Below are positions 9,020 to 18,187 of a stretch of DNA of 49,288 bases, piece after piece. The translations under genes were made by a program, and so were the position numbers. The notes under the pieces were generated by a model. The model was not told the origin of the DNA, made no database searches, and saw nothing but the letters and a program-made list of their open reading frames with translations. Within the stretch, counting starts at the first letter, position 1. Every line of letters starts with the position of its first letter. Origin of the DNA: an uncultured Pelagibacteraceae bacterium (lineage in GTDB: Bacteria > Pseudomonadota > Alphaproteobacteria > Pelagibacterales > Pelagibacteraceae); assembly GCA_902552805.1 (NCBI GenBank), contig CACDIC010000009.1:1-49288 (forward strand), written 5' to 3'.

Positions 9020-10007
9020 AATTTTTTTTTTAATTCTATTTTTTTCAAATTGTAACTTATTTGCAAATGATAATACAGATTTTGAAAAGTGGAAAAAAGA
9101 TTTCAAACAAAGAGCTTTAGCAAATAATATTTCCGAAAAAACTTTTGATCTTGTAATGACAGATACTAAGTTCTTAGCAAATGTTATAAAATATGACAGA
9201 TACCAGCCTGAATTTTATGAAGACACAAAAACTTACATATCAAAGAGATCTTCTATAAAAAAATTAAATAAAGGTATCGACTTCTATTTAAATAATAAAG
9301 ATTTGATTAATATTGTTGAAAATAAGTTTAAAATTGAGAAAGAACTTCTATTGTCATTGATGGGCATTGAAACAAATTATGGGACTTATGTGGGAAAAAT
9401 GGATATTCTTTCTTCACTAGCCACTCTAAGTTACGATAAAAGAAGATCTGAGTTTTTTACTAAAGAGCTTTTAATATTATTAAAATTAATTGATGAAAAT
9501 CAGATAGATTATAAATCATTATATGGTTCATGGGCAGGTGCATTTGGTTTTTTTCAATTCATGCCCTCAACTATAAAAAATCACGCAATTGATTTTAATA
9601 CTGACGATTATATTGATTTAAAAAATTCTCATGATGCTTATGCCTCAGCAGCCAATTATCTAAAAAAAATTGGTTGGAAAAAAGATTCACCTTGTTTTTA
9701 TAGAATAGATCTTAAAGAAGATATACCAAAAAAATATTTAAATGTTTCTGCTAAAAAACTACAGAATAAAAAAAAATTGGGGTTTTTTAAAAAATATATT
9801 AATAACTATGATGATATAAGTTTTTTGAAATCAAATTATAATGTTGCAATAATTACCCCAGATAAAGATATTATTCCTGGAGCAGATACTTTGAACCCTG
9901 CATATATTGTATTTGATAACTATGAAATAATCCTTCAATGGAATAGATCTCTAAGATTTGCTTTAGCAGTTTGTACCTTAAAAGATAAATTTAAAAATGA
10001 ATTATAA
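9006..10007 (+). CDS. mltB: Lytic murein transglycosylase, MltB family
   Basis: About 333 residues with a signal peptide (MKKIKIFFLILFFSNCNLFA). The catalytic Glu lies in LLSLMGIETNYGTYVG, and YGSWAGAFGFFQFMPST is the second hallmark. The enzyme cleaves the MurNAc-GlcNAc bond to leave 1,6-anhydro ends. I chose the ATG at 9006 because it directly begins the signal peptide; the ATG at 8997 adds only three residues. Either start overlaps rarD, and the 3' end overlaps the next gene by 11 bp. FSNCNLFA could be a lipobox-like site but LxxC spacing is poor, so soluble periplasmic export is more likely. Confidence 0.9.
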   Translation: MKKIKIFFLILFFSNCNLFANDNTDFEKWKKDFKQRALANNISEKTFDLVMTDTKFLANVIKYDRYQPEFYEDTKTYISKRSSIKKLNKGIDFYLNNKDLINIVENKFKIEKELLLSLMGIETNYGTYVGKMDILSSLATLSYDKRRSEFFTKELLILLKLIDENQIDYKSLYGSWAGAFGFFQFMPSTIKNHAIDFNTDDYIDLKNSHDAYASAANYLKKIGWKKDSPCFYRIDLKEDIPKKYLNVSAKKLQNKKKLGFFKKYINNYDDISFLKSNYNVAIITPDKDIIPGADTLNPAYIVFDNYEIILQWNRSLRFALAVCTLKDKFKNEL

Positions 10008-10746
10008 AATTTTATTAATACTTTTATTATCAATTTTTTTGATAGGTTGCGAACAAGTAGCAATGAAGTCAGATAAGATTGAAACAAAAATAGAGAAAAA
10101 ATATAGCAATAGTGGCTTCGCTTTAATTTTTGATGAAAATGTAAAAAAAATTAAAAAATTAGATGATAGATCATTAATGATTCATCACAAATCACTCAAA
10201 AGAAAATCTGCCGTCAAGATTACAAATCCAAAAAATGGAAAGTCTTTAATTGCAGAGGTAAAATCTAATAACCAAAAATTTTCAGATTTTTACAATTCTG
10301 TTATATCTAAAAGGATCGCTGAAGATTTAGATCTTGATTTCAATGAACCTTTATTAGAAATAGTCTTAATATCTAGAAACTCTACATTTGTTGCAAAAAA
10401 AAGTAAAACTTTCGATGAGGAAAAAAAAGTTGCAGAAAAAGCGCCAATTGATGGTATTCAAATTAATGATTTAAGTAAAACCAAGAAAAAAGAAAAAAAA
10501 ACTATAAAAGAAAAATTCTCTTACTCAATAAAGATTGCTGATTTTTATTATAAATCTACTGCTAAAATGATGATTTCTAGAATCAAAGATGAAACTTCAA
10601 TTAAAAACACTAAAATTAAAAAATTATCACAAACAAAATTTAGAGTATTAATAGGTCCTTTTAATGATATAAAAAGTTTGAAAGAGTCATTTGAAAAGTT
10701 AAAATCTCTTAATTTCGAAAACTTAGAAGTGTTAAAAAATGTTTAA
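9997..10746 (+). CDS. rlpA: RlpA-like lipoprotein with SPOR domain
   Basis: A 249-residue protein with a lipoprotein signal (LLSIFLIGC, Cys18). Residues about 35-130 look like a diverged double-psi beta-barrel (SGFALIFDE ... RSAVKITNPKNGKSLIAEVK). The last 75 residues (YSIKIADFYYKSTAKMMISR ... FRVLIGPF) are a SPOR domain, which binds denuded glycan strands at division sites. RlpA in other bacteria is a lytic transglycosylase or glycan-binding protein. Position between mltB and a D,D-carboxypeptidase is the usual alphaproteobacterial arrangement. The barrel is short on recognisable catalytic residues, so enzyme activity is unsure. Confidence 0.78.
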   Translation: MNYKILLILLLSIFLIGCEQVAMKSDKIETKIEKKYSNSGFALIFDENVKKIKKLDDRSLMIHHKSLKRKSAVKITNPKNGKSLIAEVKSNNQKFSDFYNSVISKRIAEDLDLDFNEPLLEIVLISRNSTFVAKKSKTFDEEKKVAEKAPIDGIQINDLSKTKKKEKKTIKEKFSYSIKIADFYYKSTAKMMISRIKDETSIKNTKIKKLSQTKFRVLIGPFNDIKSLKESFEKLKSLNFENLEVLKNV

Positions 10747-11890
10747 AAATTTTCTAATTACAATTTTTATAACTCTTTTTATTTCCTATAGTGCACATTC
10801 TAATACTGACATAAAAGCTAGAACGGCAATTCTACAAGATTTTTTATCGGGTGAAATTCTATACGAAAAAGAACCAGATAGATCAATTTATCCTGCCTCA
10901 ATGACAAAAATAATGACCTCCATTATTGCTTTTGATTTGATTAAATCAGGTGATTTAACTTTAGATGAAAAATTTATTATTTCAGAGAGGGCTTGGCGGT
11001 TATCTAGACCCGGGTCTTCTTCAATGTTTATTATGGTTGGTGATGAGGTAAGTGTAGAAAATTTACTAAAAGGTATTATTATTGCTTCGGGAAATGACTC
11101 GTGTGTTGCATTAGCTGAAGGGATAGCAGGTACGGAAGAAGAATTTGCAATTATGATGACTTCCAAAGCACAAGAAATTGGCATGAGCAATACAAATTTT
11201 GCAAACTCACATGGATTGAATAATCCAGATAATTATTCAACTGTAAAAGATATTATGATTATGTCTCACTATTTAATTAAAAACTATCCAGAATATTACA
11301 AATGGTTTAGTGAAAAAGAATTTACATGGACTAGAACTGGCGGTGATCCAATTACACAAGGAAATCGAAATCCACTTTTATACAAAAATATGGGTGTAGA
11401 TGGAATTAAAACTGGATATTTAGCAGTAGAAAAATATTCTTTAGCATCATCATTAGAAAGAAAAGGTAGACGGTTAATTGCAGTGGCTAGTGGCTTCGAA
11501 ACTAAAAATTCTAGATCTAGAGAAAGCTCAAAATTATTGACATATGGTTTAACAAATTTTGATTTAGTAGAAATAAATAAATCGGGAGAAGATTTTGATA
11601 GCGTTGACGTTTGGTTAGGAAAAAAGGACTTTGTTAAAGTCTATACTAAAGAAGATATCTATAAAATTATAAAAAAAGGTAAGAAAAAACAATTAAAAGT
11701 TAAAATGTTATATGAAGGACCTGTGGAAGCTCCAATTAGTAAAGATCAAGTTTTAGCCAAATTAAAGATCATTTACGATGATGAATTAATTGATGAATAT
11801 GATCTTTTAGCAAAAGAACAAGTTAACAAAGTAAATATTTTTTCAAGATTAATGAAATCCTTAAATTATTTGATTTGGGGTGATGTCTAA
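10739..11890 (+). CDS. dacC: D-alanyl-D-alanine carboxypeptidase (PBP5/6 type)
   Basis: A 383-residue serine peptidase of family S11 with an N-terminal signal peptide. The three penicillin-binding motifs are present: SMTK (Ser54/Lys57), SGN in IASGNDSCVAL, and KTG in GIKTGYLAVEK. It removes the terminal D-Ala from peptidoglycan stem peptides, limiting cross-linking. A beta-rich C-terminal domain (about 275-365) follows, and the last residues (SRLMKSLNYLIWG) form an amphipathic helix that would anchor it to the inner membrane, as in PBP5. The start overlaps rlpA by 8 bp and the end overlaps tmk by 8 bp. Confidence 0.92.
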   Translation: MFKNFLITIFITLFISYSAHSNTDIKARTAILQDFLSGEILYEKEPDRSIYPASMTKIMTSIIAFDLIKSGDLTLDEKFIISERAWRLSRPGSSSMFIMVGDEVSVENLLKGIIIASGNDSCVALAEGIAGTEEEFAIMMTSKAQEIGMSNTNFANSHGLNNPDNYSTVKDIMIMSHYLIKNYPEYYKWFSEKEFTWTRTGGDPITQGNRNPLLYKNMGVDGIKTGYLAVEKYSLASSLERKGRRLIAVASGFETKNSRSRESSKLLTYGLTNFDLVEINKSGEDFDSVDVWLGKKDFVKVYTKEDIYKIIKKGKKKQLKVKMLYEGPVEAPISKDQVLAKLKIIYDDELIDEYDLLAKEQVNKVNIFSRLMKSLNYLIWGDV

Positions 11891-12494
11891 AAAAATTGTT
11901 ATAGCCTTTGAGGGTATTGAGGGTAGTGGAAAAACTTTTCATATTGAAAATGTTTCTAAATATTTAAAAAGAAAAAAGATACCTCATATAAAGATAAGAG
12001 AGCCCGGAGGGAATAAGAACTCAGAAAAAATAAGAAAATTAATTCTAGATAAGAAATCTAATTTTAAAAAAAAAACCGATTTATTACTTTATTTAGCGGC
12101 CAGAAGTGAAAACATGGAGAATTTAAAAAAAAATTTTAGAAAAAAGATAATTTTATTAGATAGGTTTACCGACTCTACCATTGCTTATCAACATTTTGGA
12201 ATGGGTGTAAATTTAGATATTATTAAAAAAATTAATAATCATATTTTAAAACCATTTAAAGTAGATTTTACATTTTTAAGTATTGTTAACATAAACAATA
12301 TGCGAAAAAGATTGAAACAACGAAAAAAACTTAATCGTTACGATAAATTTAAAGAAAAATTTTACAAAAAAGTACAAAATGGTTTTTTAATAATATCTAA
12401 AAATAAAAAAAGATATAAAATAATTAATTCAAATCTTCCTATAGAATTAAACAAAAAAATTATAATTGAAAAAATTGAAAAATTAGTAAAATGA
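11883..12494 (+). CDS. tmk: Thymidylate kinase
   Basis: About 203 residues. The P-loop FEGIEGSGKT is at the N-terminus, REPGG (dTMP binding) follows, and the DR of LLDRFTDSTIAYQ is the DRX motif. The enzyme phosphorylates dTMP to dTDP for DNA synthesis. I start at the ATG at 11883; an in-frame GTG at 11880 lies just before it. It is embedded in the operon, overlapping dacC upstream and holB downstream by 4 bp (ATGA). Length is normal for the family. Confidence 0.93.
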   Translation: MSKKIVIAFEGIEGSGKTFHIENVSKYLKRKKIPHIKIREPGGNKNSEKIRKLILDKKSNFKKKTDLLLYLAARSENMENLKKNFRKKIILLDRFTDSTIAYQHFGMGVNLDIIKKINNHILKPFKVDFTFLSIVNINNMRKRLKQRKKLNRYDKFKEKFYKKVQNGFLIISKNKKRYKIINSNLPIELNKKIIIEKIEKLVK

Positions 12495-13411
12495 AATTAT
12501 ATCCTAACAGCCAAACAAATCTTTATGGATTAAAGGATAATCTTTTATTTTTTGCTAAATTATTTGACCAAAAAAGATTACCATCAAAGATTTTATTAAC
12601 TGGTCAAAAAGGTATTGGCAAATGTACTCTCGCTTATCATTTAATTAATTTTGTTTTATCAAAAGATGAAGAAATGCCTTATGATTTAGTTGAATTTAAG
12701 ATAAATTTAGATAATCGCTCATTTAGGTTAATTCAAAATGGTTCTTGTCCAAATTTCAATTTAATAGACATTAATCCTGATAAAAAAAACATAGATATCG
12801 AACAAATTAGAGAATTAATAATTCAACTCAATAAGTCTTCATTCAATACAAAACCAAGATTTGTCCTAATTGATAATATTGAATATTTGAATTTAAATTC
12901 AGTAAATGCGCTGTTAAAAACGTTAGAGGAACCTAATGAGAATATATTTTTTATTTTAATAAATAGTAATAAGAAAATAATTCCAACACTTCTATCTCGT
13001 TGTCTTAATTTCAATATATCATTAGAAAATGATAAGGTTAATGAAATTAGTTCACTTCTTTTTGATAAAGATATTGATAATCTTATAAATAAAGATTTAT
13101 TAAATTATTATTCTACACCTGGAGAAATTTATAATCTTTTAAAATTTTCTGAAGAAAAAAAAATTGATTTAAAAGAAATAAATTTAAAAGATTTTTTATT
13201 AAAATTAATAAGTGAAAATATTTATAAAGATGATAAGCAATCTAAAACATTTGTTTATAATATACTTGAATTATTTCTCATAAAAGATATCTCTGTTTCA
13301 AATTCAGATGTTTACAATTATTTTTTAAGAAGAATAAATGATTTTAAGAAATTCAATTTAGATGATGAATCTTTATTTTTAGAAATAAATTCAAAGCTTT
13401 TAAATGGATAA
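12491..13411 (+). CDS. holB: DNA polymerase III delta-prime subunit
   Basis: A 306-residue AAA+ clamp-loader subunit. The P-loop region reads LTGQKGIGKCTLAY, with Cys where Thr/Ser is usual, in keeping with the non-hydrolysing role of delta-prime. The sensor region NSVNALLKTLEEP and LLSRC, with the conserved Arg, follow. There is no clear four-cysteine zinc finger, which many delta-prime subunits have; only isolated Cys residues are seen. Its place after tmk and before metG is the standard alphaproteobacterial order. Overlaps tmk by 4 bp and metG by 8 bp. Confidence 0.9.
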   Translation: MKLYPNSQTNLYGLKDNLLFFAKLFDQKRLPSKILLTGQKGIGKCTLAYHLINFVLSKDEEMPYDLVEFKINLDNRSFRLIQNGSCPNFNLIDINPDKKNIDIEQIRELIIQLNKSSFNTKPRFVLIDNIEYLNLNSVNALLKTLEEPNENIFFILINSNKKIIPTLLSRCLNFNISLENDKVNEISSLLFDKDIDNLINKDLLNYYSTPGEIYNLLKFSEEKKIDLKEINLKDFLLKLISENIYKDDKQSKTFVYNILELFLIKDISVSNSDVYNYFLRRINDFKKFNLDDESLFLEINSKLLNG

Positions 13412-14945
13412 AAATTATTATATTACAACACCTATTTATTATCCCTCAGCCAAACCTCATATGGGACATGCTTATTCAAGTATTATTGCTGACTTTTTTG
13501 CTAGGTTTAAAAGAATTGATGGATATAAAGTTTATTTTCTGACTGGGACTGATGAACATGGTTTAAAAATTCAAAGAGCTGCTGAAAAAAAAGGAGTTGA
13601 ACCTCTGGCTTTCTGCGATGAAATAAGCAAAACATTCAAGAATTTATCAAAAACTTTAAATTTAACAAATAATGATTTTATACGAACAACTGAGTTGCGA
13701 CACAAAAAATCTGTTCAATATTTATGGGAAGAATTGAAAAAAAATGATGATATTTATTTATCAAAATATTCTGGTTGGTATTCAGTATCGGATGAGGCGT
13801 TTTACAATGAGGATGAAATTGAAGATCTTGATAATAAAAAAGTGGCCATATCATCTAAATCTCCCGTTGAATGGGTTGATGAGGAATCTTATTTTTTTAG
13901 ATTATCTAAGTGGGAAAAACCATTATTAGAATTTTACAAAAAAAATCCTGATTTTATTTCTCCAGCATCTAGGAAAAATGAAGTTATAAGTTTTGTTAAA
14001 AGTGGATTAAAAGATTTGTCAGTAAGTAGAAAAAGTTTTTCATGGGGTATTAAAGTTCCAAATGATGATGATCATGTTATATATGTGTGGTTAGATGCTC
14101 TCACTAATTATATTAGTGCTTTAAATTATCCTAATAAAGATGATGAATTATATAAAAAATTTTGGCCAGCAACTGTTCACTTGATTGGAAAAGATATATT
14201 AAGATTTCATGCAATTTATTGGCCTGCGTTCCTATTGGCCGCCAAAATTACTCCTCCAAAAAAAGTTTACGGACATGGATGGATATTATCCAATGAGGAA
14301 AAAATGTCTAAATCAAAAGGAAATATATTGGATCCATTAGAAATTATAAAACAATATGGATTGGATCCTCTAAGATATTATTTAATAAAAGAAGTTTCAT
14401 TTGGAAATGATGGTAATATTTCTCAAGAAAGATTAGAGGATTGTATTAACAGCGATCTAGCTAATAATTTTGGTAATTTATGTCAACGTGTATCTGCATT
14501 TGTTATTAAAAATTGTGATAGTAAAGTGCCAGAAAAAATTAAATTTGAAAATGATGATATAAAAATTTTAGATTCATATAATCAAAATTTAAACAATTTA
14601 AGATCGGAAATAGATAATCAAAATATCAACTATTATATTGATTATATTATTAATCGATTATTTGAAGCCAATAAATATTTTAATGATCAGGAGCCGTGGA
14701 AAAAAAAAGATGATAAAATTAGGTTAAATACAATAGTTTATACAACTCTTGAAATTGTTAGAAAAGTAACTTTTTTATTATATCCAATTATTCCGCAATC
14801 ATCTCTCAAAGTACTTAAAATTTTCAATCTTGAAGAAAAAGATGTAATTTTTCAGTCAATTGGAAATAATGAATTTTTAAAAAAAGGAAGTGCTATTAAT
14901 AAAATTGATATATTATTTAACAAGATAGAAAAAGAAAATGATTGA
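13404..14945 (+). CDS. metG: Methionyl-tRNA synthetase
   Basis: A 513-residue class I synthetase. The HIGH-type motif is HMGH in AKPHMGHAYSS and the KMSKS loop is intact (EEKMSKSKGNILDP). The helical anticodon-binding domain fills the C-terminal third. The protein ends without the C-terminal dimerisation (Trbp111-like) domain found in E. coli MetRS, as in many compact alphaproteobacterial enzymes. I see no four-Cys zinc knuckle in the connective region. Start overlaps holB; stop overlaps tatD by 8 bp. Confidence 0.95.
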   Translation: MDKNYYITTPIYYPSAKPHMGHAYSSIIADFFARFKRIDGYKVYFLTGTDEHGLKIQRAAEKKGVEPLAFCDEISKTFKNLSKTLNLTNNDFIRTTELRHKKSVQYLWEELKKNDDIYLSKYSGWYSVSDEAFYNEDEIEDLDNKKVAISSKSPVEWVDEESYFFRLSKWEKPLLEFYKKNPDFISPASRKNEVISFVKSGLKDLSVSRKSFSWGIKVPNDDDHVIYVWLDALTNYISALNYPNKDDELYKKFWPATVHLIGKDILRFHAIYWPAFLLAAKITPPKKVYGHGWILSNEEKMSKSKGNILDPLEIIKQYGLDPLRYYLIKEVSFGNDGNISQERLEDCINSDLANNFGNLCQRVSAFVIKNCDSKVPEKIKFENDDIKILDSYNQNLNNLRSEIDNQNINYYIDYIINRLFEANKYFNDQEPWKKKDDKIRLNTIVYTTLEIVRKVTFLLYPIIPQSSLKVLKIFNLEEKDVIFQSIGNNEFLKKGSAINKIDILFNKIEKEND

Positions 14946-15699
14946 TTCACATTGTCATCTAGATCATGAGCCATTATTTAGTGATCTAAAAAATGTTATA
15001 CAGCGATCAAAAGAAATTGGTGTCAAAAAATTATTAACGATCTCAACATCTATTGAAAGCTTTTCCAGAGTTAAAGAAATTGTAAATAAGGATGAAATTA
15101 TATTTGGTACAATTGGAATACACCCACATGAAGCAGATAAAAATAACGTCAACTCAGAATTTTTTACAAAAAATTTAGATGAAAATAAAAAAATTATTGG
15201 AGTAGGGGAAACTGGTCTTGATTTTTATTATGATAATTCAGATAGAGATAAACAAATAGAAAGTTTTAAAATACACATTAAAGCTGCCTTAAAAGCAAAT
15301 ATACCATTAATTATTCATTCAAGAAATGCTGAGGAAAAAACTTATGAAGTATTAAATGAATATAAAGATGAAAAGTTAAAAATTTTGATGCATTGCTTCA
15401 CAGGATCCCAAAAATTTGCAGAAAAGCTTTTAAAATTTAATTCTTATTTTTCTGCAAGTGGTATTATTACTTTTAAAAATTCTGTTGACCTTCAGAACAC
15501 ATTTAAGTTTCTTCCATTAGATAGAATTCTTATTGAAACAGATAGTCCCTTTTTAGCTCCAGTCCCAAATCGAGGAAAAAAAAATGAACCATCATTTATA
15601 GATTTTACTGCGGCCAAACTTGCTGAAATAAAGGGCATTGAAAAATCTGAACTTATTAAAATTACCACTAATAATTTTAATAATCTTTTTTTTAATTAA
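14938..15699 (+). CDS. tatD: TatD-family metal-dependent hydrolase
   Basis: A 253-residue amidohydrolase-fold protein. Metal ligands are visible: HCH in MIDSHCHLD, Glu in GVGETGLDFYYD, His in LIIHSRNAEE, His in MHCFTGS and Asp in LIETDSPFLAPVP. TatD proteins act as 3'-5' exonucleases or DNases. It follows metG with an 8 bp overlap, the usual alphaproteobacterial neighbourhood, and is 6 bp from the next gene. Confidence 0.93.
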   Translation: MIDSHCHLDHEPLFSDLKNVIQRSKEIGVKKLLTISTSIESFSRVKEIVNKDEIIFGTIGIHPHEADKNNVNSEFFTKNLDENKKIIGVGETGLDFYYDNSDRDKQIESFKIHIKAALKANIPLIIHSRNAEEKTYEVLNEYKDEKLKILMHCFTGSQKFAEKLLKFNSYFSASGIITFKNSVDLQNTFKFLPLDRILIETDSPFLAPVPNRGKKNEPSFIDFTAAKLAEIKGIEKSELIKITTNNFNNLFFN

Positions 15700-15705
15700 A
15701 ATCAT

Positions 15706-16476
15706 ATGAAGTTTATAATACTCGGTTGCGGTAGTTCAATGGGTGTACCAAGACCAGATGGTTTTTTTGGCAATTGTGATCCTAAAATCAAAAAGAATTA
15801 TAGAACACGATGTTCTGCACTATTAAAAACCTCTAATCAAAATATTTTGATTGATACATCACCTGATTTACGTCAACAATTATTAAGACATAAGATCAAA
15901 AAAATAGATAAAGTCCTTTTTTCACACATGCATGGTGATCAAACACATGGAATTAATGATTTAAGATCATTTTATATAAGTAGCAAAAATCAAATCGATG
16001 TATATGCAGATCTATTTACCTCTAAATATTTGAAAAATAGTTTTTCATATATCTTCAAAAGTTACTCCAGAGAATATCCTGCTACATTAAAATTGCATAA
16101 ATTACCTAAAACTTTTTTTACATTTAATTATAAGAGAAAAATTTCCGTTAAATCAGTTAAAGTTGAACATGGAAAAGTTAAATCTAATTGCTTTATTATT
16201 GATAAGAAATTAGCTTATATTAGCGATGTAAGTAAAATTTACACTAAAGATTTTAGATATTTCAGAAATTTGAAGTTTTTAGTCATAGATTGTCTTTGGT
16301 ATAATTACCATCCATCACATTTTAATTTAGAAACCTCTCTTTCCATGATAAGAAAGTTCAAACCTAGAAAAGCTATTTTAACCAATTTATCTCCAGTATT
16401 AGATTACAAAGTGCTAAAGAAAATTTTACCAAAAAATACAATACCTGCATTCGATGGGCTTACTTTAAATTTATAA
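15706..16476 (+). CDS. MBL-fold metallohydrolase (PhnP-like)
   Basis: A 256-residue metallo-beta-lactamase-fold protein. It starts with the beta-hairpin FIILGCGSSMGVPRP; the metal motif is SHMHGDQTHGINDLR, with Gln where the consensus HxHxDH has its last His. Later metal ligands are VEHGK and LAYISDVSK; the C-terminal NYHPSHFNLE probably gives a further His. Close relatives are PhnP-type cyclic phosphodiesterases, but no phosphonate genes are nearby, so the substrate is open. It ends the operon and overlaps the convergent glutathione peroxidase gene by 6 bp. Confidence 0.82.
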   Translation: MKFIILGCGSSMGVPRPDGFFGNCDPKIKKNYRTRCSALLKTSNQNILIDTSPDLRQQLLRHKIKKIDKVLFSHMHGDQTHGINDLRSFYISSKNQIDVYADLFTSKYLKNSFSYIFKSYSREYPATLKLHKLPKTFFTFNYKRKISVKSVKVEHGKVKSNCFIIDKKLAYISDVSKIYTKDFRYFRNLKFLVIDCLWYNYHPSHFNLETSLSMIRKFKPRKAILTNLSPVLDYKVLKKILPKNTIPAFDGLTLNL

Positions 16477-17016
16477 AATACTCTCTATCTTATTAATTAT
16501 TTTATTAGATAATGGCTTAGTGAAAGAGGAAAATGTATCCTCAATTTTTCCTTCTTTGTTTATTAAAATCTTATGAAAATTCCACTTTGGTACAGCTGAG
16601 CTGCCATGATTAGTTTTAGCCCATTTAAATAACTCATGTGCATTATTCCCTTTTACTTCAGTGATCGCTGAAAGTGGAAAGGTGATATTAAAATTTACTT
16701 CACAAAATTCTTTAACTTCTGAATTTTCATTTTTTTCTTGATTAAATGAATTTGATGGCACAGCAAGAACAACTAAACCCTTATTTTTATATTTATCCCA
16801 AAGGATTTGAAGTTCTTCATATTGATTTGTAAATCCACAATAACTTGCCGTATTTACAACTAATACTGCATTATTTTTAAAATCACTAAAATTTATTATA
16901 TCACCCGATATGCTCTCGATATTTAGATCAAAAAAAGTTTTTTCATAATTTGCGATAGCTGAACTTTTAAAAAAAAACATGATAATTGTAAAACCTAATA
17001 TAAATTTTTTTGTCAT
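16471..17016 (-). CDS. Exported cysteine-type glutathione peroxidase
   Basis: A 181-residue thioredoxin-fold peroxidase. A signal peptide (MTKKFILGFTIIMFFFKSSA) predicts a periplasmic enzyme. The peroxidatic Cys is Cys60 in NTASYCGFT. Trp145 and Asn146 of VPKWNFHKI are present. The usual Gln of the PxNQF loop is replaced by Ser (PSNSF, residues 87-91). Such Cys-GPx enzymes usually take electrons from thioredoxin. Its stop overlaps the convergent MBL gene, and its start overlaps the nhaA stop by 4 bp, so it is co-transcribed with nhaA. Confidence 0.88.
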   Translation of the reverse strand: MTKKFILGFTIIMFFFKSSAIANYEKTFFDLNIESISGDIINFSDFKNNAVLVVNTASYCGFTNQYEELQILWDKYKNKGLVVLAVPSNSFNQEKNENSEVKEFCEVNFNITFPLSAITEVKGNNAHELFKWAKTNHGSSAVPKWNFHKILINKEGKIEDTFSSFTKPLSNKIINKIESIL

Positions 17017-18185
17017 TTATTAGGTGTAAGTAGTATTAAGAAGTAACCAAATAAAGTGGATAAAAGTGACCCAGTTAGTACTCCTATTTTTACACCATCC
17101 ATATATTGCATATTCTCAATAAAAGCTAAATTTCCAACAAAAAGACTCATTGTGAAACCAATACCAGTTAGAACACCCACACCATAAAAGTTATACCAAT
17201 TTGAATTATTAGGCATTTGAGCAATTTTTGTTTTAATTGCTACATATGAAAATACAAAGACACCTAATTGTTTACCTACAAATAATCCTAATAAAATTCC
17301 GAGTGGCACTTTGTCTAATAAAGAACTAAAAGATAAGCCCTCCAGAGATACTCCTGCATTAGCAAAAGCAAATAAAGGCATAATACCAAAAGCTACGTAG
17401 GGACTTATTGCATGTTCAACTTTGATTAACAAAGAAAAATCTTTTTCTTTCTTTCGGTGAGGTATGGTCATGGCTAATAAAACTCCAGCAATAGTAGCGT
17501 GAATACCTGAATTATGTGTAAAGTCCCACAGAAATATACCTACAACCAAGTAAGGTAAAAATTTTTTAATATTAAATTTATTTATTACTAACAGGAAAAT
17601 AAAAGCTAACAGCATAAGCGTTAAGTATTTGATGCTCAAATCACCTGAATAGAATAAAGCAATGATAACAATCGCTCCTAAGTCATCAATAATTGCTAAA
17701 GCGGTTAAAAAAACTTTTAGAGATAATGGCACTCTCTTTCCTAATAGAGATAATACACCAAGCGAGAAAGCTATGTCGGTAGCAGAGGGGATGGCCCATC
17801 CATTCATAGTTTCGCTGTCGCCAAAGTTTATAAATACATAAAATAATGCAGGAACCAACATGCCGCCTACAGCAGCAATTATTGGAAGTAAAGCTTGTTT
17901 TATATTTGACAGTTCTCCTTGTAAAAATTCTCTTTTAATTTCTAAAGTGACAAAGAAAAAAAATATTGCCATTAAGGCGTCATTAATCCAATGCAAGACA
18001 GATAATTTTAACCCAAAGTTGTTAATACCTATAAATAAGTATTTATTCAAAGTTGAAAAATATAAATCAGATAAATTGGAGTTACTGATTATTAATGCAA
18101 TTATAGCCGCAAATAACAAAACTAAACCGCTAGCTGCTTCTAGTTTAAAAAACCATTTAAAAGGTTTAGACAAGTAATTAATCAT
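17013..18185 (-). CDS. nhaA: Na+/H+ antiporter NhaA
   Basis: A 390-residue, about 12-helix antiporter. The paired aspartates of the ion site are in ALAIIDDLGAIVII, and the family signature HWINDALMAIFFF is near residue 65. It exchanges external protons for cytoplasmic sodium, useful in a marine cell. It lies 2 bp after the zinc-ribbon gene and overlaps the peroxidase gene, so the three form a short minus-strand operon. Length agrees with E. coli NhaA (388). Confidence 0.95.
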   Translation of the reverse strand: MINYLSKPFKWFFKLEAASGLVLLFAAIIALIISNSNLSDLYFSTLNKYLFIGINNFGLKLSVLHWINDALMAIFFFFVTLEIKREFLQGELSNIKQALLPIIAAVGGMLVPALFYVFINFGDSETMNGWAIPSATDIAFSLGVLSLLGKRVPLSLKVFLTALAIIDDLGAIVIIALFYSGDLSIKYLTLMLLAFIFLLVINKFNIKKFLPYLVVGIFLWDFTHNSGIHATIAGVLLAMTIPHRKKEKDFSLLIKVEHAISPYVAFGIMPLFAFANAGVSLEGLSFSSLLDKVPLGILLGLFVGKQLGVFVFSYVAIKTKIAQMPNNSNWYNFYGVGVLTGIGFTMSLFVGNLAFIENMQYMDGVKIGVLTGSLLSTLFGYFLILLTPNK

Positions 18186-18187
18186 GA

